Positions 25,882-34,796 of a DNA stretch of 64,000 bases are shown here, piece after piece; position 1 is the first letter of the stretch, and each line of letters starts with the position of its first letter. Source of the DNA: RUG023 sp900315435 (lineage in GTDB: Bacteria; Spirochaetota; Spirochaetia; Sphaerochaetales; Sphaerochaetaceae); NCBI GenBank assembly GCA_902788205.1, contig CADAJJ010000001.1, positions 108,128 through 172,127 on the forward strand. The letters are read 5' to 3'. Under the pieces are notes generated by a model. The model was not told where the DNA came from and searched no databases. It saw nothing but the letters and a program-made list of their open reading frames with translations. Both the position numbers and the translations under genes were made by a program.

Positions 25882-26348
25882 GTGCGAGCCTCTTCTTCCA
25901 TACCGGCACCCTTCAGGGGGAAGGCAAGCGGAAGTTTCTTGCTCATCGTGTCCAGGATGCCGTTGATGAACTTATAGGTCACATCGGTGGAGAACTCCTG
26001 GCTGAGCTTGACAGCCTCATCAATGACGATGTTGGGATGGATCTCCTTGTCGTGGAGGAAGCAGAAAACCGAAAGCCTGAGGATGTTGCGGTCGACCACG
26101 TCAATCCGCTCGACCGGACGGTTCAGCGAGTACTGTCCGATCAGCTTGTCGATCTCCGCCAGGTTCTCGATGGTTCCGTTGACGAGGTAACGGGCGAAGA
26201 CCTTCACCTCATCCTCCATCGACTCATACTCTTGCTCATCCACCCCACTGAAAGTCTGTGGAATGTGGCCGGCATCCAGCTGGCCATTGAAATCCATCGC
26301 ATAGAGAGTCTGCAGGGCAATCTCCCTTGCCTTATGTCGTGTCTTCAT
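25878..26348 (-). CDS. nusB: Transcription antitermination factor NusB
   Basis: NusB, 156 residues, forms part of the rRNA antitermination complex with NusE. The N-terminal RHKAREIALQTLYAMDF-like segment (TRHKAREIALQTLYAMDFNG) and C-terminal NIVIDEAVKLSQEFSTDVTYKFINGIL are characteristic. Its start shares one base with the stop of the SurA-like gene, and map follows with a four-base overlap. Confidence 0.95.
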   Translation of the reverse strand: MKTRHKAREIALQTLYAMDFNGQLDAGHIPQTFSGVDEQEYESMEDEVKVFARYLVNGTIENLAEIDKLIGQYSLNRPVERIDVVDRNILRLSVFCFLHDKEIHPNIVIDEAVKLSQEFSTDVTYKFINGILDTMSKKLPLAFPLKGAGMEEEART

Positions 26349-27385
26349 TATTTGTACAGCACCTTGATTCTTGCTTGGGAACGCAAATCCTTGATCATGT
26401 CGCTTTCGGCTTTCTGGATCGCCTCCTGCTGTTTCTGCTGCTGGAGGTTCTGCTTGATGTAGTCGAAGACTGTCGCCGTGGTGTCAGGGCCGATCTTGTC
26501 GGTCAACGCCAGGAACTTGGCGTCGCCGTGGGCCAGAATCTTCACGATATGGTAGCCCTGGTTGCTGACAATCACGTCGCTGGTCTTGCCGACTTCGGTG
26601 GCAAACGCCTGGTCGACGAAGCCTTTGCCGAGCATGTTGGCGGCCGAGGCATCCTCGGTGGTGAGCCATCCGATGTCACCGGCCTTGTCCTTGCTGCCAT
26701 CATCCTGGCTATACTTTTGGACTGCGGCCTCGAAGGTGATCTTCCCGCTCTTGATATCCTTGGCGACCTGGTCGAGCAAGGCCTTGTTCTGGTTGTCCTT
26801 GCTCTTGTCTCCAGTGGAGTCGAACGGAATGAAGATATGGCTGATCTTCACGTTCTCCGGCTGGACGAAAGTGGTCTTGTTGCGACGATAGACGTCATTG
26901 ATCTCCGAGTCAGTCACCGTTGGAGCCTGGCTCAGCTCGCTTCCCTTCTTCATCATCAGGTACTGTTGTACCATCATCTGGTCCTTGATGTTCTGCCTGA
27001 AGTTGGCAAGCGAACCATAACGCTGGATGGCGGCCTGGTTGAACTGGTCTGCGGACAGCCCGTTGGCGGAGTACTGGTTCTGCATGGTCTTGATCTGATT
27101 GTCGACATCCACCTCCGTCACGTTGATTCCGTCACGGCTGGCGCCCTGGCGGAAAAGCTCGTCATTGATCATCACATCCAGCACCTGGATTGGCTGCACG
27201 CTGGTAGGGTCCTGCCCGGCCTGGGTGTACAGGTCCTGGTACTGCTTGACACGGTCATTCAGATCCTGGGTGGAGATCACCGTGGTCTTGGTCAAATATA
27301 CGGTGGCGGCCGGATTGCTGATGGCGGCGAACACATTGCCGGTTGCAATCAGGACGCACGCGATGATGGTTGCGATACGTTTCAT
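26348..27385 (-). CDS. SurA/parvulin-type periplasmic peptidyl-prolyl isomerase
   Basis: A 345-residue exported protein with signal peptide MKRIATIIACVLIATGNVFA. A SurA-N-like helical domain (INDELFRQGASRDGINVTEVDV) is followed by a parvulin domain around residues 180-290, with KISHIFIPFDSTGD, AQKYSQD-type AAVQKYSQDDGSKDKAGDIGW and SDVIVSNQGYHIVKIL. A helical Gln-rich tail ends the protein. It probably chaperones outer-membrane proteins in the periplasm. AGAGGAG precedes the ATG. Confidence 0.87.
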   Translation of the reverse strand: MKRIATIIACVLIATGNVFAAISNPAATVYLTKTTVISTQDLNDRVKQYQDLYTQAGQDPTSVQPIQVLDVMINDELFRQGASRDGINVTEVDVDNQIKTMQNQYSANGLSADQFNQAAIQRYGSLANFRQNIKDQMMVQQYLMMKKGSELSQAPTVTDSEINDVYRRNKTTFVQPENVKISHIFIPFDSTGDKSKDNQNKALLDQVAKDIKSGKITFEAAVQKYSQDDGSKDKAGDIGWLTTEDASAANMLGKGFVDQAFATEVGKTSDVIVSNQGYHIVKILAHGDAKFLALTDKIGPDTTATVFDYIKQNLQQQKQQEAIQKAESDMIKDLRSQARIKVLYK

Positions 27386-27401
27386 GAAGCGTCGTCTCCT
27401 C

Positions 27402-27824
27402 TTATTCGTGACTCACCTTGAGCCGTTTGCCTGTTGCCTGGGCAAAGTCAGGGCGAGCGAATACCTCGCTGATGCGCAGATACATTCCTTCCCCTTCCAT
27501 CACCTTCATCAGCACCTGCAGGGTGCGCTGGCTCCTCAAACCGGATTTCCGGACAAAAGCCATGCAACGTTTACCGCTGAGCGTGCCCGCGTTCTTGAAG
27601 AATTCCCTGATGGCCGACGGAATCTTCCCACCGAAAAAGGCAGTCGACTCGGTTCCTACGATCAGGTAATCGTAAAAGGAAACCTTCTTCCCATTTTCCA
27701 GAGCCATATCGTACACGTCGACCTGGTTCCCCTGACTTTCCACTCCCCGCGCAAGGGCCTCGGCAATCGCTTTCAGCTTACCCGAATCCCTTCCTGCGCC
27801 AGCATAGAGTACACAAACTCGCAT
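27402..27824 (-). CDS. Flavodoxin-family protein
   Basis: A 140-residue protein with a flavodoxin-like fold: MRVCVLYAGAGRDSGKLKAIAEAL at the N-terminus replaces the usual phosphate-binding loop with a modified GAGRDSG, and YDYLIVGTESTAFFGGKIPSAIREFFKNA matches the second FMN loop. FMN binding is plausible but not proven by the motif. It begins the unit that continues into the SurA-like gene, 16 bases away, and follows the secG terminator. Confidence 0.7.
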   Translation of the reverse strand: MRVCVLYAGAGRDSGKLKAIAEALARGVESQGNQVDVYDMALENGKKVSFYDYLIVGTESTAFFGGKIPSAIREFFKNAGTLSGKRCMAFVRKSGLRSQRTLQVLMKVMEGEGMYLRISEVFARPDFAQATGKRLKVSHE

Positions 27825-27840
27825 CTCTCCACCTTACCGA

Positions 27841-27876
27841 AAATAACAATACCGGCCGCACTCGCATGCGGTCGGT
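27841..27876 (-). terminator. secG terminator
   Basis: Stem ACCGACCGCA/TGCGGCCGGT (27851-27860 and 27867-27876), then ATTGTTATTT on the minus strand. It ends the pgk-tpiA-secG unit. Confidence 0.7.
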
Positions 27877-27903
27877 ACCGGACACCTCTGGGGGACCGCT
27901 CGC

Positions 27904-28266
27904 TCAGTTCGCCTGAGGGATGGCAGTCTCTGCAGGTGCAGCAGCATCCGCATTCGAAGCAGTTCCGTTCCACCACTCGGTGGTCTGCTGGACCTGGTTG
28001 GTTTCCACCTGGTCAAGCAGCTTGTCGCTGGAACTGGACTTGTTCAGCATGGCGACAACCAAGGCAAGGACGATGAACGAGGCACCCAGAATCGCGGTCG
28101 TACGGTTGACGACCGAACCAATATGGGAACCAAACGCGGCATTGCTTGCATCACTGAAGATGCCGCCGAGACCTTCACTGTTCTCGTCCTGGATCGCCAC
28201 GATGAAAATCAAGAGCAGGCAGACCAACACGAACAGAACCAACAGGACAACATTCAATACACCCAT
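27904..28266 (-). CDS. secG: Protein translocase subunit SecG
   Basis: SecG, 120 residues, assists SecYE. Two membrane segments (residues 3-25 and 55-75) flank QDENSEGLGGIFSDASNAAFG, a typical SecG loop. The C-terminal 40 residues are a polar tail rich in Ala, Gln and Glu. It follows tpiA by 11 bases. Confidence 0.92.
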   Translation of the reverse strand: MGVLNVVLLVLFVLVCLLLIFIVAIQDENSEGLGGIFSDASNAAFGSHIGSVVNRTTAILGASFIVLALVVAMLNKSSSSDKLLDQVETNQVQQTTEWWNGTASNADAAAPAETAIPQAN

Positions 28267-28277
28267 CTCACTCCGCC

Positions 28278-29030
28278 TTATTTGTCAAAGTTGACGATAG
28301 GCAGGAATTTCTCCACGGAAAGCGATGCTCCGCCCACAAGGGCGCCATCGATGTTTTCCTTTGCCATCAAAGCCTTGACGTTGGAAGCATTAACAGAACC
28401 ACCATACTGTATAATCAAATCTTCTGCAACCGACTCGTCATACAAACCGGCGATCATCTTCCTGATCACCTTATGGGTGGAATCCGCATCCTCAGGGGTC
28501 GCGGTCTTCCCGGTTCCGATCGCCCAGACTGGCTCGTAGGCGATGGTGATGTGGGACATCTGTTCCTTGGCGACCCCTTTCAGTCCGATGGTGACCTGGT
28601 CTCCCAGAACCTTCTCGAGATTGCCGCTTTCCCTTTCGTCGAGCGTCTCACCGACACACAGGACGACGTCGAAACCGTTCTCCAGGGCGAAGAGCACCTT
28701 GCTGTTGATCAGCTCGTTGCTCTCGCCGTAGATATGACGTCTCTCGCTGTGGCCGAGGATCACGTCCTTCACGCCAAGGTCGGCCAGCTGGCTGGTGCTC
28801 ACCTCGCCGGTGAAGGCACCGCTCTTGTGGTCGTTCACATTCTGGGCGGCAACGATGATGTTGCTTCCCTTGACCGCGTTGACGACAGCAGGAATGGAGA
28901 CAAACGAGGGGGCGACCATAACCTTGCGGTCGTTGCCCTTCAGGGCAGCGGCAAGCTCGGTCGCCAGCTTTGCGGCCTCACTCGGAGTGAGGTTCATTTT
29001 CCAGTTACCGGCAATATAGGGCTTTCTCAT
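28278..29030 (-). CDS. tpiA: Triosephosphate isomerase
   Basis: TIM, 250 residues from the ATG at 29030. It interconverts dihydroxyacetone phosphate and glyceraldehyde 3-phosphate. The substrate lysine is in IAGNWKMNLTP, the catalytic histidine in VILGHSERRHIYGES, the catalytic glutamate in IAYEPVWAIGTGKTATPE, and the phosphate loop is IIQYGGSVNASNVK. The frame runs upstream into pgk (to 29132), but conserved sequence starts at MRKPYIAGNWKMN, one base after the pgk stop. Confidence 0.97.
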   Translation of the reverse strand: MRKPYIAGNWKMNLTPSEAAKLATELAAALKGNDRKVMVAPSFVSIPAVVNAVKGSNIIVAAQNVNDHKSGAFTGEVSTSQLADLGVKDVILGHSERRHIYGESNELINSKVLFALENGFDVVLCVGETLDERESGNLEKVLGDQVTIGLKGVAKEQMSHITIAYEPVWAIGTGKTATPEDADSTHKVIRKMIAGLYDESVAEDLIIQYGGSVNASNVKALMAKENIDGALVGGASLSVEKFLPIVNFDK

Positions 29031-29031
29031 C

Positions 29032-30210
29032 TCAGTTCTTCTCCAAGGCCTTGATGCCGGGGAGGACCTTGCCCTCCAGGAACTCAAGGGAGGCTCCACC
29101 ACCGGTGGAGACATGGCTGATCTTGCTGGCAAGGTTGAACTTGTTCACCGCAGCGACAGAATCACCGCCACCAACGACGGTGGTCGCGTCACTTTCGGCC
29201 AGCATTTTCGCGACCTCCTCGGTGCCATGGGCGAACTCATCGAACTCAAAGACACCCATCGGTCCATTCCAGACGACGCTCTTGGCGCCCTTCAGCGCCT
29301 GGCGGATCAGCTCGATCGTCTTCGGACCGATATCCATGCCCTGCTTGTCATCAGGAATGTCGCCTTCGTAGAGGGAAACAGGAGTATGCTCGTCAAAGGA
29401 GTCCCCACAGAGGTTGTCGACCGGAAGGATGACCTTCACGCCCTTCTTCTTGGCGTCTTCCAGGAACTTCTTCGCGACGTCGACATAATCAGGCTCGAAA
29501 ATCGACTGGCCGATCTTGAATCCCAGCACCTTCTTGAAGGTGTAGGCCATGCCACCGCCGATAATCATGGTGTCGGCAGTCTTCAGCATGCTCTCAAGGA
29601 CAGAAATCTTCGAGGAGACCTTGCTTCCGCCGATGATGACGACGAACGGACGGGCCGGGTTCTCGAGCAACGGAGCCATGAACTTGACCTCTTTCTCGAT
29701 CAGGAAGCCAGCATAGGCCGGCAGGTAATGGGCGATACCCTCGGTGGAGGCATGTGCCCTGTGTGCAGTGCCGAAAGCGTCGTTGACATACACGTCGCCG
29801 TAACTGGCAAGCTTCTTTGCGAACGCAGGGTCGTTCGCCTCTTCCTCGGCATAGAAACGGACGTTCTCCAGCAACAGGACCTGGCCGGGCTTCAGCGCCT
29901 TGACCTGGGCCTCGACCTCAGGACCGATCACGTCATCCGCCAGCTGCACGTCGCGGCCAAGGTCCTCGGCGAACTTCTTTGCGACCGGCTTCAGGCTGAA
30001 CTCAGGATTCTTCTTCCCTTTCGGTCTGCCAAGGTGGGTCATGACGACCAGGCTGGCACCATGGTCGAGCAGGTAGTTGATGGTCGGCAAAGCCGACTTG
30101 ATGCGGGTATCATCGGTGACCACACCATCTTTCAAAGGAACGTTGAAATCCACACGGATGACAACGCGCTTTCCGGAAAAGTCATAATCTCTAATCGTGT
30201 TCAGCTGCAT
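29032..30210 (-). CDS. pgk: Phosphoglycerate kinase
   Basis: PGK, 392 residues from the ATG at 30210. It makes ATP from 1,3-bisphosphoglycerate. RVVIRVDFNVPLKDG, LVVMTHLGRPKGKKNPEFSL, FVVIIGGSKVSSKISVLE and WNGPMGVFEFDEFAHGT are typical, as is the C-terminal TVVGGGDSVAAV nucleotide loop. GAGGAG lies upstream. It leads the pgk-tpiA-secG unit from the promoter at 30270-30298. Confidence 0.97.
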   Translation of the reverse strand: MQLNTIRDYDFSGKRVVIRVDFNVPLKDGVVTDDTRIKSALPTINYLLDHGASLVVMTHLGRPKGKKNPEFSLKPVAKKFAEDLGRDVQLADDVIGPEVEAQVKALKPGQVLLLENVRFYAEEEANDPAFAKKLASYGDVYVNDAFGTAHRAHASTEGIAHYLPAYAGFLIEKEVKFMAPLLENPARPFVVIIGGSKVSSKISVLESMLKTADTMIIGGGMAYTFKKVLGFKIGQSIFEPDYVDVAKKFLEDAKKKGVKVILPVDNLCGDSFDEHTPVSLYEGDIPDDKQGMDIGPKTIELIRQALKGAKSVVWNGPMGVFEFDEFAHGTEEVAKMLAESDATTVVGGGDSVAAVNKFNLASKISHVSTGGGASLEFLEGKVLPGIKALEKN

Positions 30211-30269
30211 AGTGCTCCTCGCTTTCGCTTCTTCTCCCAAATTTGTCTGGTACGTAAACACCACCCAAC

Positions 30270-30298
30270 AATATACAAATTCGATGACTTGCGGTCAA
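30270..30298 (-). promoter_or_regulatory. Promoter of pgk-tpiA-secG
   Basis: TTGACC (30293-30298), 17-base spacer, TATATT (30270-30275). The predicted leader is about 53 bases and ends in a good Shine-Dalgarno sequence. Confidence 0.7.
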
Positions 30299-30307
30299 CG
30301 AATCTTC

Positions 30308-31063
30308 TTATTTCTCCTTGCAGATCCGGATGCTCAGGATCTTGTGCCCCTCGATCCCCATCACCTCGAACCGGAGCCCGTCTTCGGTAATCGACTCTCC
30401 CTTCTGGGGAATCCTGCCGAAATGCTCGAACACATAGCCCCCGATGGACTCGTTCTCCTCGTCCTTGATTTCCAGTCCAAGGGTATCGTTGACCTCGTCG
30501 ATCGAGGTATGGGCGTCGACAATCCAGCTACCGTCGGAGAGATTGTGGATTTCCTCGGGAGCGTCGCCGTCGAATTCGTCCTGGATATCGCCGACGATTA
30601 CCTCGAGGATGTCCTCCATGCAGATGATGCCGCTCACCCCGCCGTACTCGTCGACGGCGATGGCGATATGGACCTTTCTCCGCTTGAACTCATGCAGCAG
30701 GTCGTCAAGCCGTTTGCTCTCCGGAACGAAATACGCCTTGCGCATCAGGTCGCGCACCGAGAAGGGCTCTCCTTCGGCCCGGATGATGTCTTTGGCGTAC
30801 AGGACGCCAATGATGTTGTCAATCGACTTCTCGTAGACAGGATACCGGCTGAAGCCGGTCTCCTTGATCATCCGGATGCACTCTGGACGAGAAATATCAA
30901 CCGGCATGAACTGCACGTCGATACGGGGAACCATTACCTCCTTGACGCTCATCACGTCAAGCTCGTTGATTCCCTCCATCATCGTCTGCCGTTCCTGAAC
31001 CTCGGCCTGGCTTTCCTGTTCTTCCTGGGTTTCCTGGGGCTTCTTGTGAAAAAACCAGCTCAT
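30308..31063 (-). CDS. CBS-pair/CorC_HlyC domain protein (TlyC type)
   Basis: A 251-residue soluble protein: a short charged N-terminus, two CBS motifs (VKEVMVPRIDVQFMPVD and VRDLMRKAYFVPESKRLDD), the acidic linker DEYGGVSGIICMEDILEVIVGDI, and a C-terminal CorC_HlyC domain (GSWIVDAHTSIDEVNDTLGLE). The family is linked to divalent cation or cobalt efflux and was once called haemolysin; there is no membrane domain here. It overlaps ybeY by four bases and is the last gene of the uvrA unit. Confidence 0.88.
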   Translation of the reverse strand: MSWFFHKKPQETQEEQESQAEVQERQTMMEGINELDVMSVKEVMVPRIDVQFMPVDISRPECIRMIKETGFSRYPVYEKSIDNIIGVLYAKDIIRAEGEPFSVRDLMRKAYFVPESKRLDDLLHEFKRRKVHIAIAVDEYGGVSGIICMEDILEVIVGDIQDEFDGDAPEEIHNLSDGSWIVDAHTSIDEVNDTLGLEIKDEENESIGGYVFEHFGRIPQKGESITEDGLRFEVMGIEGHKILSIRICKEK

Positions 31064-31542
31064 TCCCGCGTCCCCCTGAGTTGTGCCAGAAGCCGTTCCT
31101 GCTTCTGGAGCATCGGCTCCTTCCCGACGTCATTGGTCTCATGGTTCTCCCCCAGCAGGTGGAGGACACCGTGGACCAGAAGCCGGTAGAGTTCCTCATC
31201 CTCGCTAACGCCGTAAGCCTCGGCATTGGACCGCATCGAGCTGAGACTGATGACCATGTCGCCAAGCACCCTCGCCTCTTCGGCCGGCATGCCGGGAAAA
31301 CTTTTGTCGTCCTCCTGGACAAAGGTAAGGATGTCTGTGGGACGGTCGATATCGCGGTACTGCTTGTTCAGCTGGTGGATGGCGTCGTCGTCGACAAAGG
31401 AGACGGAAAACTCCACCGGGGTATCGACCCCCAGCGCATCGAGAATCCTGTATAGGCGGCCCTCGACCACCTGTTCGTCAATCCGTTTTTCCTCGGATGT
31501 GTCCTCATAGCTGATATCGATGATATGGGCGACCTTACTCAT
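31060..31542 (-). CDS. ybeY: Endoribonuclease YbeY
   Basis: YbeY, 160 residues, processes rRNA 3' ends and takes part in ribosome quality control. The zinc motif HGVLHLLGENHETND supplies three histidines. The upstream segment LNKQYRDIDRPTDILTFV is also conserved. It overlaps the pgpH-like stop by eight bases. Clustering with phoH and pgpH is common in bacteria. Confidence 0.94.
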   Translation of the reverse strand: MSKVAHIIDISYEDTSEEKRIDEQVVEGRLYRILDALGVDTPVEFSVSFVDDDAIHQLNKQYRDIDRPTDILTFVQEDDKSFPGMPAEEARVLGDMVISLSSMRSNAEAYGVSEDEELYRLLVHGVLHLLGENHETNDVGKEPMLQKQERLLAQLRGTRE

Positions 31543-33817
31543 TTTCGTTTACGTTCTCCTGGTTGACGGGTCCGTAGACTGGCTGCTTCGGCATATCTTC
31601 ACCGCTTGCGTTGGTTTCCTTCGGATATTCGATGCGGTGGTGGTTGCGGCCGATCAGGCTCTTGGTCAGCGTCTTGCTCACCACATCCAGATCGGTCAGC
31701 GAAAGGTGGCTCTCGCCAAGCTGGCCATGCTCGATCTTCTGCATGATGATCGTGTGGACCAATTTCTCGAACTTTCCCGGGGTCGGTTTCTTGACGGTAT
31801 GGCTTGCAGCCTCGACCGAGTCGCAAATCATCACTAGAGCGGCCTCCTTGCTGTCTGGAAGCGGCGCGTCGTAGCGGTAATCGTTCTTGCTCACCAGGTC
31901 GGCATCGTCGCCCGCCTGGTCTTGGGCCTTGCGATAGAAAAAGCTGATGACATCGTTGCCGTGGTGCTCGCCGATAATGTCGAGAATCTCCGCAGGAAGG
32001 CCCTCCTGACGCCCCTTCTCGATGCCGGTCTTCACATGGCTCTTGATGATGGCGACCGAGAGGCTCGGCTTCAGGTCGTTCTGCTTGTTCTCGTCTCCCT
32101 GGTTCTCAACGAAGTACTCGGGATAGTCCATCTTTCCGATGTCGTGGTACAGGCCGCCAACACGCGCCAGCATGGCATTGGCCCCGATCGCCTTGGCGGA
32201 CTCGAACGCCAGCTCGGAGACGTTCAGCGAGTGGTTGTAGGTTCCTACCGCCGCCATCTCCAGCCTGTCAAGCAATGGGCTGTGGCTGAAGGCAAGCTCG
32301 TTGAGCCTGTTCTCGGTCGGCAGGTTGAAAATGCTCTCGCAGATGGAGACGGAAAGGCTGCAGACCGCCACCGACAAGGTGATGTTGATGGTCAGGACGC
32401 CGATGACCGGCATCAAGGCAGCAAGGGAGACATCCCCGACTAGGCTGAGAGCCAGTTCGGTGAAGATACAGGTGATACAGGCGTAAAGCCAGTGGTAGAT
32501 GTTCTCCACCTTGCGGTCGGCATGCTGGAAGAAGAAAACGCAGATGGCTCCATTGGTGAGGCAGATGAAGAACGTCATGATGGTGGAGCCTGGCAGAAGA
32601 AGCGAATATGCCGCCATCAGGAAGGCAATGACGGCCCCGTATCGCTTTTTATCGCTCACTTGGCTGACGAACAGAGGCGCAAGAATATAGGGGATGACGG
32701 AATCCTTCAGGTCATATGGCAGGGTCTTGGTATAGCGGATGATGAAATAGGCGGCCACCTCGCTCAGCAACACCGCGACCATGGCGAAGCGCAGGTACTG
32801 GTACTTCCTTGGAGAATGCGGGATGAACATCAAAAAGACGACCACCGCGCAGGCGGTAATCATCACGGTATAGACACTCCAGCCAATCAGCTCCAGCATG
32901 CTGTAGGCGGTGCGGTGGCGGGCAGCCTCCTCCAGCAGAGCCACCTGGCTGGCGGTAATCACCTTGTCCTTCTCCAGGATTTTCTGTCCTTTGGTGACCG
33001 TCACATAGATCGGGGCGGTGGCGCTCTTGGCCTGGTCGCGCTCCAACAATGTCAGGTTCCGGTCGTAGCGCACGTTTTCGGTAATCAACAGCTGCATCGT
33101 ATCCTCGAGCAACACAAGCTGGTAGCCCTTGATCGAGACGGTATAGGCCTCAAGCCAGCTGGTCATGTTCTTCTCAAGGTTGTCCTTGGACGCCATCTGC
33201 TCGATGGCGACCGTCGGCCTACCCTTACTGCCAGGCATATCCTTCAACAGGAAGGTGGTGTAGCCCTGGGCACGGACCGTGTTGAAGTCCTGCTCCGAGT
33301 AGACACCACGGCCGAGCAGGTTCTGCATCGTCTCTTGGCTGGCCAGCAAAAGCTGGCTACGGTCATCGGTCGAAAGCGATGCATAACGGTCGACAATCTG
33401 CTGTGAGTCGGTCAGTCCTTCCCTCTCCAGCATTCCCCGCACCCGTACCGAGGCCTCCTCGGGACTATAGTTCTGCCAGGCATCGATGAACTGTGCCATG
33501 CGGCTGGTAGCCCGCAATGTCTCGTTCAGCGAATAGGTGAAGGTCGGAAGAACGGCGCGCTGCGCCTCCTCCAGCGCCTCCTTGGTCTTCGCCTCGTCGA
33601 TGAACTCGAAGGTGGCAGGAGCATAGACGTCCTCGTCGCACAGCTCGCCCACCTGGTACTTCTTCAGACTGTATCTAGCCACCATGCTGGTGTCCAAAGA
33701 AAGCAGAATCGGTACCAGCATCGCCCCGACGGCCACGAGAACCATCAGCACCCAGCTATAGGTGGTGATCCGCTGGATGCCATATTCGGACGTACCGGTT
33801 TTTGTTGCCTTTTTCAT
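31535..33817 (-). CDS. PgpH-like 7TM-HD phosphohydrolase
   Basis: A 760-residue membrane protein. It has one N-terminal membrane segment (residues 20-45), an extracytoplasmic 7TMR-HDED-type domain (about 50-305), a block of about seven membrane segments (about 310-490), and a cytosolic HD domain with ARVGGLYHDIGKMDYPEYF and later IIGEHHGNDVISFFYRKA. Relatives degrade c-di-AMP, so that is the likely substrate. It overlaps phoH by four bases and ybeY by eight. Confidence 0.9.
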   Translation of the reverse strand: MKKATKTGTSEYGIQRITTYSWVLMVLVAVGAMLVPILLSLDTSMVARYSLKKYQVGELCDEDVYAPATFEFIDEAKTKEALEEAQRAVLPTFTYSLNETLRATSRMAQFIDAWQNYSPEEASVRVRGMLEREGLTDSQQIVDRYASLSTDDRSQLLLASQETMQNLLGRGVYSEQDFNTVRAQGYTTFLLKDMPGSKGRPTVAIEQMASKDNLEKNMTSWLEAYTVSIKGYQLVLLEDTMQLLITENVRYDRNLTLLERDQAKSATAPIYVTVTKGQKILEKDKVITASQVALLEEAARHRTAYSMLELIGWSVYTVMITACAVVVFLMFIPHSPRKYQYLRFAMVAVLLSEVAAYFIIRYTKTLPYDLKDSVIPYILAPLFVSQVSDKKRYGAVIAFLMAAYSLLLPGSTIMTFFICLTNGAICVFFFQHADRKVENIYHWLYACITCIFTELALSLVGDVSLAALMPVIGVLTINITLSVAVCSLSVSICESIFNLPTENRLNELAFSHSPLLDRLEMAAVGTYNHSLNVSELAFESAKAIGANAMLARVGGLYHDIGKMDYPEYFVENQGDENKQNDLKPSLSVAIIKSHVKTGIEKGRQEGLPAEILDIIGEHHGNDVISFFYRKAQDQAGDDADLVSKNDYRYDAPLPDSKEAALVMICDSVEAASHTVKKPTPGKFEKLVHTIIMQKIEHGQLGESHLSLTDLDVVSKTLTKSLIGRNHHRIEYPKETNASGEDMPKQPVYGPVNQENVNENE

Positions 33818-34788
33818 CCATTCATTCCTCTTGGCGCGCAGTCTGAGGCATACGCGTCAATTATCTTCTGTACGATTCTCCCCCGCACGACGTCCCTGCT
33901 GTGGAAACGGATGATTCCGATTCCATTGATGTCCCGAAGAATGGAGAGCGCGTGCGAAAGCCCGCTCTGTCTTCCCCGAGGCAGGTCGACCTGGCTCTCG
34001 TCGCCCGTGATGACGGCACTGGCATTTTCCCCGATTCGGGTCAGGAACATCAGCATCTGCTCTTTCGTCGTGTTCTGCGCCTCGTCAAGAAGCACCACGG
34101 CATTCTGCAGGGAGCGGCCGCGCATATAGGCGAGCGGAGCCACTTCGATGGATCCGTTCTCCTCCAGCTTGCGCACCGCCGTCGGGCTGATCACCGCCTC
34201 CATCGCGTCATAGAGCGGCCTCAGATAGGGATTGATTTTCTGATTCAAGTCGCCGGGAAGAAACCCGAGGCTTTCCCCCGCCTCCACTACCGGTCGGGTA
34301 ATGACCAGTTTCCGGCGCTTTCCGGAAAGCAACAACGAGAGGGCATGCGTCACCGACAGGAAGGTCTTCCCCGTGCCGGCAGGACCTGTGGCGAACACGA
34401 TCTGGTCGCTGTCCATCAGCCTGATATAGGCTTCCTGAGCGGGACTCTTCGGATAGACCAGCCTGCCATGCACGGAGATGGTGGGGGTATCGCTCTCCGG
34501 ACCCGTCCATCCCAGCGGCATCGTCTCGCCATTCCTCAGGCTCTGCCACTCCATGAAAATCTCGGCTTCCGTGATTGCCTCGCGGCTTCTTGATGCCGCC
34601 TTCAGGCGCTCGATCAACGCCTGAGCCTGGTCTCCCGTCTCGTTCTGGCTCGCGGTGACAGTCAGGATATTGCCACGCTCGACAATCTCGCTTCCGGTCA
34701 GCAGCTCGAGGTAGGGAAGGTTCCTATCCCCTGCCCCACAGACCTTTTGCATCACGTCCTGGCTATCGAAGGTAATCTGTATTTCCAT
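33814..34788 (-). CDS. phoH: PhoH-family ATPase
   Basis: A 324-residue PhoH protein with the P-loop VFATGPAGTGKTFLSV near residue 140, the conserved LVITRPVVEAGESLGFLPGDL, Walker B AVVLLDEAQNTTKEQM, and the ITGDESQVDLPRG segment. PhoH proteins are predicted RNA-linked ATPases and often sit beside ybeY, as here. It starts nine bases after the lptD stop. Confidence 0.94.
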   Translation of the reverse strand: MEIQITFDSQDVMQKVCGAGDRNLPYLELLTGSEIVERGNILTVTASQNETGDQAQALIERLKAASRSREAITEAEIFMEWQSLRNGETMPLGWTGPESDTPTISVHGRLVYPKSPAQEAYIRLMDSDQIVFATGPAGTGKTFLSVTHALSLLLSGKRRKLVITRPVVEAGESLGFLPGDLNQKINPYLRPLYDAMEAVISPTAVRKLEENGSIEVAPLAYMRGRSLQNAVVLLDEAQNTTKEQMLMFLTRIGENASAVITGDESQVDLPRGRQSGLSHALSILRDINGIGIIRFHSRDVVRGRIVQKIIDAYASDCAPRGMNG

Positions 34789-34796
34789 ACCACCTG